59,867 nucleotides of DNA from positions 1 through 59,867 of the forward strand of contig JAAOYJ010000041.1 in the NCBI GenBank assembly GCA_018221285.1, read 5' to 3'. The stretch comes from Candidatus Pacearchaeota archaeon (GTDB taxonomy: Archaea; Nanobdellota; Nanobdellia; Pacearchaeales; GW2011-AR1). Each line of letters begins with the position of its first letter. Position 1 is the stretch's first letter. Positions 51,560-59,546 of the stretch are shown piece after piece. The notes below the pieces were generated by a model, which did no database searches, had not been told where the DNA came from, and was given only the letters and a program-made list of their open reading frames with translations. A program made the position numbers and the translations under genes.

Positions 51560-51620
51560 GATTGAACTATAAGTAATCTTCTATTAACAACCCCCCATCA
51601 ATCTCGCCCCACGCGAGCTA
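51560..51620 (-). repeat. Dispersed repeat, copy 8 (diverged)
   Basis: Read on the minus strand from 51620, TAGCTCGCGTGGGGCGAGATT and then GTTGTTAATAG match the left half of the family; the AGCTTCGCATTAT core is degraded. The CTCGC/GCGAG arms form a hairpin. It lies upstream of the psmA promoter, unlike most copies, which follow stop codons. Confidence 0.6.
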
Positions 51621-51630
51621 AAATCCCCTC

Positions 51631-51646
51631 CGAAAAACTTATAAAC
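51631..51646 (+). promoter_or_regulatory. BRE and TATA elements of psmA
   Basis: CGAAAAACTTATAAAC combines a BRE-like CGAAAA and a TATA-like ACTTATAAA. The start would be near 51670, after the TTG at 51665, so the psmA ATG at 51719 is favoured. A second TATA-like AATATATTATT at about 51686 could give a leaderless transcript. Confidence 0.55.
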
Positions 51647-51718
51647 TCTTCATAATTCTGAATTTTGAGAGAAGAGAAACAACTTAATATATTATTAAAT
51701 TCTCGGAATATACAAAAA

Positions 51719-52444
51719 ATGGATATGCCAACAGACATCCAGCATCAAGCAATGGGTTATGATAGAACCGCGACTATGTTCTCACCGGAAGGTCATTTGC
51801 TTCAGGTTGAGTACGCAGAGAAAGCTGTGAGGCTCGGAAGTGCGAGTATTGGAATGCAGTGTGCTAACGGGGTTTTCATATTGGCTGATAAGAGGATAGT
51901 TGATAAACTGATAGTTCAGAAGTCAGCGAATAAGATATTTGAAGTTGATTCTCATGTTATTGCGAGTGTTACAGGGATTGTTTCAGACGCGAAAGTTCTT
52001 GTTGAGAGGGCACAGGTTTTGTCCCAACAGCACAGAATAACTTATGATTCTCCAATTGAGCCAGAGTTAGTAATCAAGGAAGTTGCGGGTGTTCAACAGC
52101 AATTTACACAATATGGTGGAGCAAGACCGTTCGGAGTTTTCATCATGGTTGCAGGGATTAACGGCAAAAAGCCAGAGCTTTATACAAGCAGTGTTACAGG
52201 GAATTATTTTGCATACAAGGCGAATGCTATTGGAGAGGACGATGAGAAACTTAGGGAAATGCTGAGAGAAAAGTATAAGGAAGATTTGATGATTAAGAAA
52301 GGTGCTAAGATTGCATTGGACATTTTCAAGGAAGTTCAAGGAAAGAAGTTTGATATTAACAGGTTTGAACTTGGTTATATCTCAAATGAGGATTTAAAGT
52401 TAAAGAAGATTGAGGGCGAAGAGATTCAGGAGTTTGTGAGATGA
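51719..52444 (+). CDS. psmA: Proteasome alpha subunit
   Basis: The 241-residue protein has the alpha signature GYDRTATMFSPEGHLLQVEY at its start and VLVERAQVLSQQHRITYDSP in the middle. It lacks the catalytic threonine, as expected. It forms the outer rings of the 20S core that gate substrate entry. The ATG at 51719 is preferred to the TTG at 51665, which would precede the predicted transcription start. The stop overlaps the next gene as ATGA. Confidence 0.95.
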   Translation: MDMPTDIQHQAMGYDRTATMFSPEGHLLQVEYAEKAVRLGSASIGMQCANGVFILADKRIVDKLIVQKSANKIFEVDSHVIASVTGIVSDAKVLVERAQVLSQQHRITYDSPIEPELVIKEVAGVQQQFTQYGGARPFGVFIMVAGINGKKPELYTSSVTGNYFAYKANAIGEDDEKLREMLREKYKEDLMIKKGAKIALDIFKEVQGKKFDINRFELGYISNEDLKLKKIEGEEIQEFVR

Positions 52445-52737
52445 GATTAAGCGCGGCTGCTGAAAAAGAGTATCTTGAAGGGAGAAAAAACATACTAGTA
52501 ATCCCTGAAACAGGTGTTAGTTTAGAAGACTTATCTGAAGGACAAATATTGCAGTTTGCTGATGGGAGAACAGAAGTCGTTGAAGATATTGATACGGGAT
52601 TAATGGTATTATATACTCAAAGGGAAGTAGATAACGACGGGAAAAGGAAGGTTTTATTCATAGACCATAGAATCCCTGAGGGACTTTATCCTAATTCGGC
52701 AGGATTCACTTATGATTTCGAGAAGATTCCAAATTAA
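52441..52737 (+). CDS. Hypothetical protein between psmA and SBDS
   Basis: The 98-residue protein overlaps psmA by ATGA and SBDS follows 1 bp after its stop, so it sits inside the proteasome-exosome operon. It has a beta-rich pattern (GQILQFADGRTEVVEDI, GLMVLYTQREVDN). It is not a usual member of this archaeal gene cluster. No family is recognised. Confidence 0.6.
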   Translation: MRLSAAAEKEYLEGRKNILVIPETGVSLEDLSEGQILQFADGRTEVVEDIDTGLMVLYTQREVDNDGKRKVLFIDHRIPEGLYPNSAGFTYDFEKIPN

Positions 52738-52738
52738 A

Positions 52739-53416
52739 ATGACAAAAACATTAGCAAGAATTAAACAAGCAGGAAAGAATTTTGAAATTATTGTTGATCT
52801 TGATGAGGCGTTGAAGTTCAAGAAAGGTGAAAGTTCTTTTATCGAAGCTGAAGGTGACAAGGTCTTTACTGATTCTAAGAAAGGTGAGGCAGCGTCGGAT
52901 TCTGATTTGAAAGATTCTTTTGGAACTACAGATACTAATGAGATAATTCAGAAAATTGTTAAGGACGGCGAGGTTCAGTTGACTCAGGAGCATAGAAGTG
53001 CGGAACAGGAGCAGAAGTTCAAACAGGTTGTTGATTTTTTGGTTAGTAATGCAGTTGATCCTCAGACAGGAAATCCGCATACAGCAGATAGGATTCAAAG
53101 TGCGTTGAAACAGGCCCATGTTAATGTTAAGAATGCTCCGATTGAGAGCCAGATTAAAGATATTGTTGATGAAATAAGCAAGATTATTCCGATAAAGATT
53201 GAGGTTAAGAAAGTTAAGATTACTATTCCGGCGGTTCATACAGGCAAGGCTTACGGAGTGGTTACCCAATACAAGGAATCAGAGAACTGGCTTGACGACG
53301 GAAGCTTGGAAGTTGTTGTTAATGTTCCTGCAGGATTGATAATGGATTTTTATGATAAATTAAATAATGTAACTCATGGCAGTGCGCTGACTGAGGAGAT
53401 AAAGGGAGAAGATTAG
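52739..53416 (+). CDS. SBDS ribosome maturation protein (Sdo1)
   Basis: The 225-residue protein has the SBDS N-terminal domain (LARIKQAGKNFEIIVDLDEA), the central helical domain (QEQKFKQVVDFLVSNAVDPQ, PHTADRIQSALKQAHVNV) and a C-terminal ferredoxin-like domain. It helps release eIF6 in late large-subunit maturation. The ATG at 52739 follows the upstream stop directly and is preferred over an earlier in-frame start inside the upstream gene. Its place next to rrp4 is conserved in archaea. Confidence 0.94.
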   Translation: MTKTLARIKQAGKNFEIIVDLDEALKFKKGESSFIEAEGDKVFTDSKKGEAASDSDLKDSFGTTDTNEIIQKIVKDGEVQLTQEHRSAEQEQKFKQVVDFLVSNAVDPQTGNPHTADRIQSALKQAHVNVKNAPIESQIKDIVDEISKIIPIKIEVKKVKITIPAVHTGKAYGVVTQYKESENWLDDGSLEVVVNVPAGLIMDFYDKLNNVTHGSALTEEIKGED

Positions 53417-53482
53417 ATGACAAAAAGACTAAGCCAAACACTTAAAAACGAAAAATTTGTGACTATAGGAGAAGAGAAATAA
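53417..53482 (+). CDS. Possible 21-residue ORF between SBDS and rrp4
   Basis: The frame starts 1 bp after the SBDS stop and ends 1 bp before the rrp4 ATG. A TATA-like ACTTAAAAAC lies within it, so this may instead be a small promoter region that lets rrp4 be transcribed alone. Low confidence as a coding gene. Confidence 0.2.
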   Translation: MTKRLSQTLKNEKFVTIGEEK

Positions 53483-53483
53483 A

Positions 53484-54149
53484 ATGACAGAGAGAAAAAT
53501 AGTAATACCTGGTGAAGTGATCGCGAAAGGAGATGACTTCTTGCCTGGTGAGGGAACAGAGAAAAATGATCAAAGCATAGTTGCAATGAGGTTTGGCTTG
53601 GCTGAGGAAAATGGTAAGCTTGTTAAAGTGATTCCGTTGTCAGGAGTTTATCAACCTCGAAGAGGAAATGTTGTTATAGGAAAGGTTGAGAATATTACTC
53701 TGAATGGTTGGTTTCTTGATATTGGTTGTGCAGATAATGCTTTCTTGTCTTTGAAAGAAGTTCCGAGATATGTTAACAGTGACGGGCTTGAGGAAGTTAT
53801 GGAAATTGGAGATGTTGCAATTGCAAATATATGGACAGTGAATAAGAGAGGGGTTGACCTGAGTATTAAGTCGAGGGGGCTAGGAAGGCTTGATGAAGGG
53901 ATAATTGTTCATGTAAATCCTAACAAGGTTCCAAGAGTTATTGGGAAAGAAGGAAGTATGGTTAATTTAATAAAAGATAACACTGGTTGTAATATGACTG
54001 TTGGTCAGAACGGAATTATCTGGATTAGAGGAAACAAAATCGAGGATGAATTACTTGCAAAAGAAGCTATTCAATTTGTAACTGAAAAATCTTTTATACC
54101 AGGATTGACTGAAGCAGTAACTAAATGGTTTGGGGAACAGAAGAAATAA
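53484..54149 (+). CDS. rrp4: Exosome subunit Rrp4
   Basis: The 221-residue protein has the N-terminal strand (VIPGEVIAKGDDFLPGEG), an S1 domain (YQPRRGNVVIGKVENITLNG) and a KH domain (RVIGKEGSMVNLIKDNTGCN). It forms the RNA-binding cap of the archaeal exosome over the Rrp41-Rrp42 ring. AGGAGAAG before the ATG is a strong ribosome site. The order rrp4-rrp41-rrp42 is the usual archaeal one. Confidence 0.94.
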   Translation: MTERKIVIPGEVIAKGDDFLPGEGTEKNDQSIVAMRFGLAEENGKLVKVIPLSGVYQPRRGNVVIGKVENITLNGWFLDIGCADNAFLSLKEVPRYVNSDGLEEVMEIGDVAIANIWTVNKRGVDLSIKSRGLGRLDEGIIVHVNPNKVPRVIGKEGSMVNLIKDNTGCNMTVGQNGIIWIRGNKIEDELLAKEAIQFVTEKSFIPGLTEAVTKWFGEQKK

Positions 54150-54150
54150 A

Positions 54151-54864
54151 ATGGCAAAAGAATTCAAAAGACACGACGGAAGGAAGTTTAATGAACTTCG
54201 GAAGATGGGGGCTAAAGTTGGTATTGTTCCTAATGCTGATGGAAGTGCAGAATTCTGGTTTGAAGGTGTTAAGGGGAGAACAAAGGCAATTGCTGCAGTT
54301 TATGGTCCAAAGAAAATGCATCCACAACATTTACAAGATCCAAAGAAATGTACCCTAAGATGTAATTATAATATGATGAGTTTTTCGGTCGAGGATAGGA
54401 TTAGGCCTGGTCCGAATAGAAGAAGTACTGAAATTAGTAAAATAATTCAGTGGGCTTTAGAGCCTGTTCTGATGATTGATGAATACAAAAATATGGTTAT
54501 TGATGTGCATATGAATATAGTTGACGCTAATGCTTCGACAAGATGTGCTGCAATCAATGCAGCTGCAATGGCACTGGCGCACGCAGGGATTCCAATGAGA
54601 GACATGGTTTCAAGTGTTTCAATCGGAAAGTTGGATAAACAATTGGTTGTTGACGTAGATAAAACTGAAGATTGCGTTTTTGATGAAGGTGAAGGAGCTT
54701 CAGATATTCCAATAACTTTCACAAACAATGGAAGGATGACACATATTCAAATTGACGGAAACATTGATAAGAAGCAATTAATGGAAGCTGTTAATCTTGC
54801 ACGAGAAGCTTGCAAGGATATTTATGAAGTTCAAAAGAAAGCGCTTAAGGAGGTTGGAGAATGA
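54151..54864 (+). CDS. rrp41: Exosome subunit Rrp41
   Basis: The 237-residue RNase PH-fold protein begins EFKRHDGRKFNELRKM. The catalytic region includes RCNYNMMSFS and the acidic VVDVDKTEDCVFDEGEG that binds metal. It is the active subunit of the exosome ring and degrades RNA 3'-5' with phosphate. The ATG at 54151 follows the rrp4 stop; the earlier in-frame ATG at 54130 lies inside rrp4. The end overlaps rrp42 as ATGA. Confidence 0.95.
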   Translation: MAKEFKRHDGRKFNELRKMGAKVGIVPNADGSAEFWFEGVKGRTKAIAAVYGPKKMHPQHLQDPKKCTLRCNYNMMSFSVEDRIRPGPNRRSTEISKIIQWALEPVLMIDEYKNMVIDVHMNIVDANASTRCAAINAAAMALAHAGIPMRDMVSSVSIGKLDKQLVVDVDKTEDCVFDEGEGASDIPITFTNNGRMTHIQIDGNIDKKQLMEAVNLAREACKDIYEVQKKALKEVGE

Positions 54865-55661
54865 AAACACCAACTTTAACAGGAAATAGAATTAGGAAAT
54901 ACTTAGCAGAAGGAAAAAGGTTTGATGGTCGTGGGCCTGATGAGTTTAGAGAGATTGTAATTGAGACTGGTGTTTTGAAAAACGGTGATGGTAGTGCGAG
55001 GGTTAAGATTGGGAAGACAGAAGTTTTAGTTGGGATTAAAATGGCTATGGGAACTCCTTATCCTGATTCGCAAGACAAAGGAACAATGATGGTTACAACA
55101 GAGTTGCTTCCATTGAGTTCGCCGAGGTTTGAGTATGGTCCTCCGAAGTTTCCGTCGATTGAGTTGGCAAGAGTTATTGATAGAGGGATTAGGGAGAGTA
55201 ATTTTATTGACTTTAGTAAATTATGTGTAGAGGTCGGAGAGAAAGTATGGACAGTCTTCATAGACATTTATACAATTAATGACGACGGTAATATAATGGA
55301 TGCTGCAGGGATTGCAGCTGTTGCTGCTTTGAAGAATGCTAAAATGCCTAAATTTGATAAAGAAGAAGGAAAGGTTTTGTATGGAGAGTTGACTGAGAAT
55401 CCTCTTCCATTGAAGAAAGATGTTACAATCCCAATAACAATTCATCAGGTTGGAGATAACTTTTTAGTTGATCCTACAAGAGAAGAGGAAGACTTAAGTG
55501 AGACAAGAGTTACAATCGGAAGCAATTCAAAAGGAATCATATCTTCAATGCAGAAAGCAGAATTGAAATCATTAAGTATAAAAGAGTTTGAAGGTATATT
55601 AGATTTATCTGAAAAAGTAAACAAAGATGTTCTCAAAAAGATTGAGAAGAGTTTGAAATGA
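54861..55661 (+). CDS. rrp42: Exosome subunit Rrp42
   Basis: The 266-residue RNase PH-fold protein has KRFDGRGPDEFREIVIETG near the start and the VFIDIYTINDDGNIMDAAG and AAVAALKNAKMP segments. It is the noncatalytic ring partner of Rrp41. Start and stop both overlap neighbours by ATGA, so the four genes from rrp4 to rpoK are tightly coupled. Confidence 0.95.
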   Translation: MKTPTLTGNRIRKYLAEGKRFDGRGPDEFREIVIETGVLKNGDGSARVKIGKTEVLVGIKMAMGTPYPDSQDKGTMMVTTELLPLSSPRFEYGPPKFPSIELARVIDRGIRESNFIDFSKLCVEVGEKVWTVFIDIYTINDDGNIMDAAGIAAVAALKNAKMPKFDKEEGKVLYGELTENPLPLKKDVTIPITIHQVGDNFLVDPTREEEDLSETRVTIGSNSKGIISSMQKAELKSLSIKEFEGILDLSEKVNKDVLKKIEKSLK

Positions 55662-56026
55662 ACCCAAAAGATTTTACACGATATGAAACAGCAAGGATTC
55701 TTGGAGCACGGGCTTTGCAGGTTGCAATGAATGCGCCGTTGTTGATTAAGATTGGTAAGGAAGATTTAGAAAAGATAAATTATGATGCTTTGAAGATTGC
55801 AGAGGTTGAATTTAATTCAGGCATTCTTCCGATTTCTGTTAGAAAACCTTTTCCAAAGAAAAAGGATGAGGAATTGAAGAGGGTTAAAGAAGTTAAGTTG
55901 AGTGAAAAGAGAAAGATGGAGATCGAGGCTGAAGAAGCAGCAGAGATTGCAAAAGAAGGTGAGATAATGGCTCTTGCAAATCCAGAGGATGAGAGGGAAG
56001 AATCAAGTTCTAGTGAAGAGAGTTAG
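55658..56026 (+). CDS. rpoK: RNA polymerase subunit K (RpoK/Rpb6-like) with acidic tail
   Basis: The first 65 residues match RpoK: TRYETARILGARALQVAMNA and then AEVEFNSGILPISVRKPF. This subunit helps assemble the polymerase near the clamp. The usual length is about 55-100 residues; here a 55-residue charged C-terminal tail (SEKRKMEIEAEEAAEIAKEG, EREESSSSEES) is added. The start overlaps rrp42 by ATGA. The link to eno and rpsB downstream is a conserved archaeal order. Confidence 0.88.
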   Translation: MNPKDFTRYETARILGARALQVAMNAPLLIKIGKEDLEKINYDALKIAEVEFNSGILPISVRKPFPKKKDEELKRVKEVKLSEKRKMEIEAEEAAEIAKEGEIMALANPEDEREESSSSEES

Positions 56027-56105
56027 GATTTATTCTATATCTTGATGTAACTATTAAGTAAGAACAAATGGAAACATTTAAATAGTTTAGATTTTTACGA
56101 AAAGT

Positions 56106-56429
56106 ATGAAAAAAGATTCAAATAAACCGGAAGGAGAAAAGTCTTATGTACCAGCGGAGAGGTTGAGACCCTCAGATTTTATCCCATCTAAAGGTAGAGA
56201 TGAATTTTATGAAAGAAATACTGGCAAATCTAGTTTGCATAGACTTATCGATGGAGAAGATCCTATTTTATTTTCTCTAGGAGTACGAAGTGCAGAAATG
56301 ACTCCGCTTGCTAGAGAAAATTTGGATATTTTAGATTTGGCAAACTTCGGGTACAATTCTCTTATGGTTTTAGGAGCATCTGGATTAATTACTGGACTTA
56401 TAGCAGCAGCCCATTATCTAACAAATTGA
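56106..56429 (+). CDS. Hypothetical protein with C-terminal membrane helix
   Basis: A 107-residue protein with a hydrophilic first 75 residues (RLRPSDFIPSKGRDEFYERN) and one hydrophobic helix at the end (SLMVLGASGLITGLIAAAHY). ACATTTAAATAG at about 56073 is a TATA-like box, so it has its own promoter within the rpoK-eno gap. It ends 2 bp from the convergent HIT gene. Function unknown. Confidence 0.55.
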   Translation: MKKDSNKPEGEKSYVPAERLRPSDFIPSKGRDEFYERNTGKSSLHRLIDGEDPILFSLGVRSAEMTPLARENLDILDLANFGYNSLMVLGASGLITGLIAAAHYLTN

Positions 56430-56431
56430 AA

Positions 56432-56854
56432 TTAAAAAGAAATTTCTGCTTTTATCTTGTCTACAATTTTTTTAAGTATTTTTGGATTTAATTTCTTCTC
56501 CCTATATTTGTCATAATGATGGGCAAAAACTTCGTCATGGAAAACTTCTCCTTCAAATTTTACTATTTTTTTGTATCTTGGCCAACAATGTAGATGAACT
56601 TGTGGTTTTGGGTTTTTTGCCTTATATGCATCATTCATCAAACATGTCCAATTAAACATGGTAGCTCCAAATGCTTTTTTCAATGCAGTTTCCATCTTCT
56701 TAATAATCTGGAATAATTCTTCAGCCTCTTTAGAAGTAATCTTAGAAAGTAATCTGGAGTCTCTTTTAAGTATAATATAGCTTCGTCCCAAATAATATTG
56801 ATTCTCTGCCAATTCAAGAACCCAATATTTTGTTTCAATAATTTTTTGATTCAT
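56432..56854 (-). CDS. HIT-family nucleotide-binding protein
   Basis: The 140-residue protein ends its core with QVHLHCWPRY, a HIT-like HxHxH motif where the third His is replaced by Trp. Earlier strands (YYLGRSYIILKRDSRLLSKI) and the helix with ALKKAFGATMFNW fit the HIT fold. Such proteins hydrolyse or transfer nucleotidyl groups; the altered motif makes the activity uncertain. It is divergent from eno. Confidence 0.85.
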   Translation of the reverse strand: MNQKIIETKYWVLELAENQYYLGRSYIILKRDSRLLSKITSKEAEELFQIIKKMETALKKAFGATMFNWTCLMNDAYKAKNPKPQVHLHCWPRYKKIVKFEGEVFHDEVFAHHYDKYREKKLNPKILKKIVDKIKAEISF

Positions 56855-56899
56855 AAAGCATCTTATCTTTTAGAATTAATAAATCTTATTATTTAATAC

Positions 56900-57021
56900 A
56901 TTCACTTCGTTCATAATTAATTTAAGTTATTAATAAGATAGCTTTGCATTATGGGGAGTAACTAAGCACCCTGTTATTTTTATTAACTACTTCTTTATCT
57001 CGAGCAACTTGTTGTGAGCAA
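56900..57021. repeat. Dispersed repeat, copy 7, composite inverted arrangement
   Basis: The left part (56900-56962) reads ATTCACTTCGTTC with AAGATAGCTTTGCATTAT on the plus strand. The right part (56981-57021) is the family's left half on the minus strand (GCTCGAGATAAAGAAGTAGT). Two opposed pieces therefore sit back to back between the HIT gene start and the enolase promoter. The 214-bp gap has no gene. Confidence 0.7.
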
Positions 57022-57069
57022 TATTCCAAACATCAAAATCCTTAAATAGTCTTCTCAATTATTCAATTC

Positions 57070-58260
57070 ATGGTTGTGATAAGAGGCGTATCTGCGAAGA
57101 GCATACTTGATTCTCGTCGGGAAAAGACAATTCATGTTTCTATTAAAACTAATGTTGGTAGCTTTTCTGCTTCTGCTCCAAATGGAAAATCAAAGGGGAA
57201 ACGCGAGAAAAAATCCTATAAGAAAGATTTGGCTGGAGATATTAAGACCTTGAAAAAGTTTAGTGATTATTTCTCAGAAGAGATTATAGAAAAGTTTAGC
57301 GATCTTAGAAGAGTGGAAGATATTGTAGATGGGCATGTTGGAGCGAATACGCTTTTTGCGTTAGAGTCTGCTGTACTTAAGGCAATGGCTAAAGAGCAAA
57401 AAAAAGAAGTTTGGGAATTGATTAATCCGAAAGCAAAGAAACTTCCCCGACTTGTTGGTAATTGTATTGGAGGAGGAAAGCATTCAGAAACAACACCGCC
57501 CGGTGTACCCCAAAGCACTAAATACAGGGGCAAGAAACCTGACTTCCAAGAATTTTTGTTGATTCCAAAATCAAAATCTGTTAAAGATTCTTTTGATAAA
57601 AATAAAGAGGCAAAGAAAGCGGTTGAGATGATGCTGAAATATAATAATAGCAAATTCAAGAGTGAGAAAAACGACGAGGATGCTTGGGTAACTCCATTGA
57701 ATGAGAAAGAAGTTCTTGAGGTTTTGAAAAAGATTAAACTTCCGCTTGGGCTGGATGTTGCTGCTTCTAGTTTTTTTAAGAGGAAGATATATCATTACAA
57801 GAATCCGATGCTTAAACGGACAGCTGCGGAGCAATTAAACTATCTTTCAAATCTGATTAAGAACTTTAATTTATTTTATATAGAGGATCCTTTTGACGAG
57901 AATGATTTTGAGAGTTTTGCTAAGTTGTTGAAGAAGTTTCCTGACAATTTGATTGTTGGAGATGATTTGACTGTGACTAATCATAAATTACTACTAAAGG
58001 CGTTGAAGGATAAAAGTATTAGTGCAATAATTGTTAAACCGAATCAATGTGGTTCGTTGTTGGAAGTTAAGCAAGTCTGCGAGGTTGCGCGAGATAATAA
58101 TATTAAAATTGTTTTTTCGCACAGAAGTGGAGAAACCAACGAAAGTATACTCGCTGATTTAGCATTTGGGTTTCAAGCTGATTTCTTTAAATGTGGTATA
58201 ACAGGTAAAGAAAGGGAAGCGAAGTTGAAGAGGTTGGTGGAGATTGAGAGAAGTTTATAA
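57070..58260 (+). CDS. eno: Enolase, diverged
   Basis: The 396-residue enzyme interconverts 2-phosphoglycerate and phosphoenolpyruvate. Catalytic and metal motifs are kept: DFQEFLLIP, GLDVAASSF, YIEDPFDE, VGDDLTVTN, IVKPNQCGS and SHRSGETNES with FFKCG. The usual SGASTG loop near residue 40 is NGKSKG, and the H159-region loop is GGGKHSETTPPGVP. It is shorter than typical enolase (about 420-430). CCTTAAATAG about 25-30 bp upstream is the promoter. Confidence 0.92.
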   Translation: MVVIRGVSAKSILDSRREKTIHVSIKTNVGSFSASAPNGKSKGKREKKSYKKDLAGDIKTLKKFSDYFSEEIIEKFSDLRRVEDIVDGHVGANTLFALESAVLKAMAKEQKKEVWELINPKAKKLPRLVGNCIGGGKHSETTPPGVPQSTKYRGKKPDFQEFLLIPKSKSVKDSFDKNKEAKKAVEMMLKYNNSKFKSEKNDEDAWVTPLNEKEVLEVLKKIKLPLGLDVAASSFFKRKIYHYKNPMLKRTAAEQLNYLSNLIKNFNLFYIEDPFDENDFESFAKLLKKFPDNLIVGDDLTVTNHKLLLKALKDKSISAIIVKPNQCGSLLEVKQVCEVARDNNIKIVFSHRSGETNESILADLAFGFQADFFKCGITGKEREAKLKRLVEIERSL

Positions 58261-58581
58261 TTTTAATTCTTTTGCTATCTTAATCAAACCTTCGAAAGCA
58301 TCCAATCCTTCTTGATTCATTATTTCATCCATTGTTGACTTCATCATTAATGAAGCATCCATAGGCTGGTGTATTAAAGGAATATCTTTTCTTGAAGCAA
58401 GAATTTCATCTGTTCTAGGAGTTCCATAGGTTGTATGGCGAAAACAATGATCACAATAATCTCCTTCTTGGTTTAATTTCTTATGGCCTCCAGAATCGCA
58501 TTCTTTATATCGCTGAGTAAGAGGTTCTGATGCTTTACCAAATGTTTGAAATATTTTTGAAGATCTTTCAGTTTCTGCCAT
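58255..58581 (-). CDS. Small protein with Cys/His cluster
   Basis: The 108-residue protein has CDSGGHKKL and GDYCDHCFRH, a possible Cys2-His or Cys2 zinc site, followed by a helical C-terminus (MDASLMMKSTMDEIMNQEGL). Its last 6 bp overlap the enolase end. The start is divergent from rpsB with 86 bp between. No family is recognised. Confidence 0.55.
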   Translation of the reverse strand: MAETERSSKIFQTFGKASEPLTQRYKECDSGGHKKLNQEGDYCDHCFRHTTYGTPRTDEILASRKDIPLIHQPMDASLMMKSTMDEIMNQEGLDAFEGLIKIAKELKL

Positions 58582-58667
58582 GTTATTATATTGAAACAGA
58601 TTATTTAAGGATTGTTAATATCAATCACTATAGAAACCCTTATAAATTAATTTTCATCTGAGTTCTC

Positions 58668-59504
58668 ATGACAGAAGATAAAAAAGCAACTGAAGAGGAG
58701 AAATTGCCAAAGGCAAGCGAAGACTCTAATGAATCTTCTGAAGAAGTTGTCGACGAAAAATTAGAAGTTGAAGCTGAGAAAGAATCAACAGATCCTAAAA
58801 CAGAAAAATCTCTTGAAGATAAAAAGAAGGAACTTTTGGAAAAAGCTGCGAAGCTAAAGGGAAAGGTTGATATTACAAAGACTGCTGAGTTGAAAGAGCA
58901 GGTTAAGATTAAGAAACGGACAGATATGTTGATTCCTCTTGAAGAGTATGTGAGGGCAGGGATTTATCTTGGGACAAAAGTTGTGACCCCGGCGATGAAA
59001 CCTTTTGTTTATAGAAGACGGGCTGATGGTTTGGCGATTTTCAACACAGATATAATCGATGAGAAGTTGAAAGAAGGGGTTGAATATTTATCTAAGTTTA
59101 ATGCTGAAGATATTATACTTGCTTGTAAGAGGCCGGCAGGATGGAAGGCTGCTAAGATGTTTTCTAAGTTGACAGGGATTAGAGTTTTCACAAAGAAATA
59201 TCCTGCAGGAGTTTTGACTAATACCACACTTCCTGATTTCTTTGAGAATGAATTGACAATAGTTACAGACTCTTGGCTTGATAAGAATGCTTTGAAAGAT
59301 ACAGTTATTGTAAAGAAAAAAGTTCTGATGGTTTGCGACACAAATAATTTTTCAAAAGGTGCTGATCAGATTATAATTGGAAACAACAAGAGTGCAAAAA
59401 GCTTGGGAGTTATTTTCTACTTGCTTGCGCGAGGATTTTGCAAAGCAAAAAAGATTGATGTTGATATTCCTGATTTGGAGTGGTGGACTGGGGAAAGAGA
59501 GTAA
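58668..59504 (+). CDS. rpsB: Ribosomal protein uS2 with long acidic N-terminus
   Basis: Residues from about 85 match uS2: PLEEYVRAGIYLGTKVVTP, DEKLKEGVEYLSKFNAEDII, YPAGVLTN, TDSWLDKNALKDTVIV and SLGVIFYLLARGF. It joins the small ribosomal subunit with uS5. The first 85 residues are a charged tail (EEEKLPKASEDSNESSEEVV, KKKELLEKAAKLKGKV) absent from most archaeal uS2. CTTATAAATTAA about 25-40 bp upstream is the promoter. The neighbour eno is the conserved partner. Confidence 0.94.
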   Translation: MTEDKKATEEEKLPKASEDSNESSEEVVDEKLEVEAEKESTDPKTEKSLEDKKKELLEKAAKLKGKVDITKTAELKEQVKIKKRTDMLIPLEEYVRAGIYLGTKVVTPAMKPFVYRRRADGLAIFNTDIIDEKLKEGVEYLSKFNAEDIILACKRPAGWKAAKMFSKLTGIRVFTKKYPAGVLTNTTLPDFFENELTIVTDSWLDKNALKDTVIVKKKVLMVCDTNNFSKGADQIIIGNNKSAKSLGVIFYLLARGFCKAKKIDVDIPDLEWWTGERE

Positions 59505-59546
59505 GTCAATCACATAAATCTTTAAATAGATCTCCCATAATTTTTA

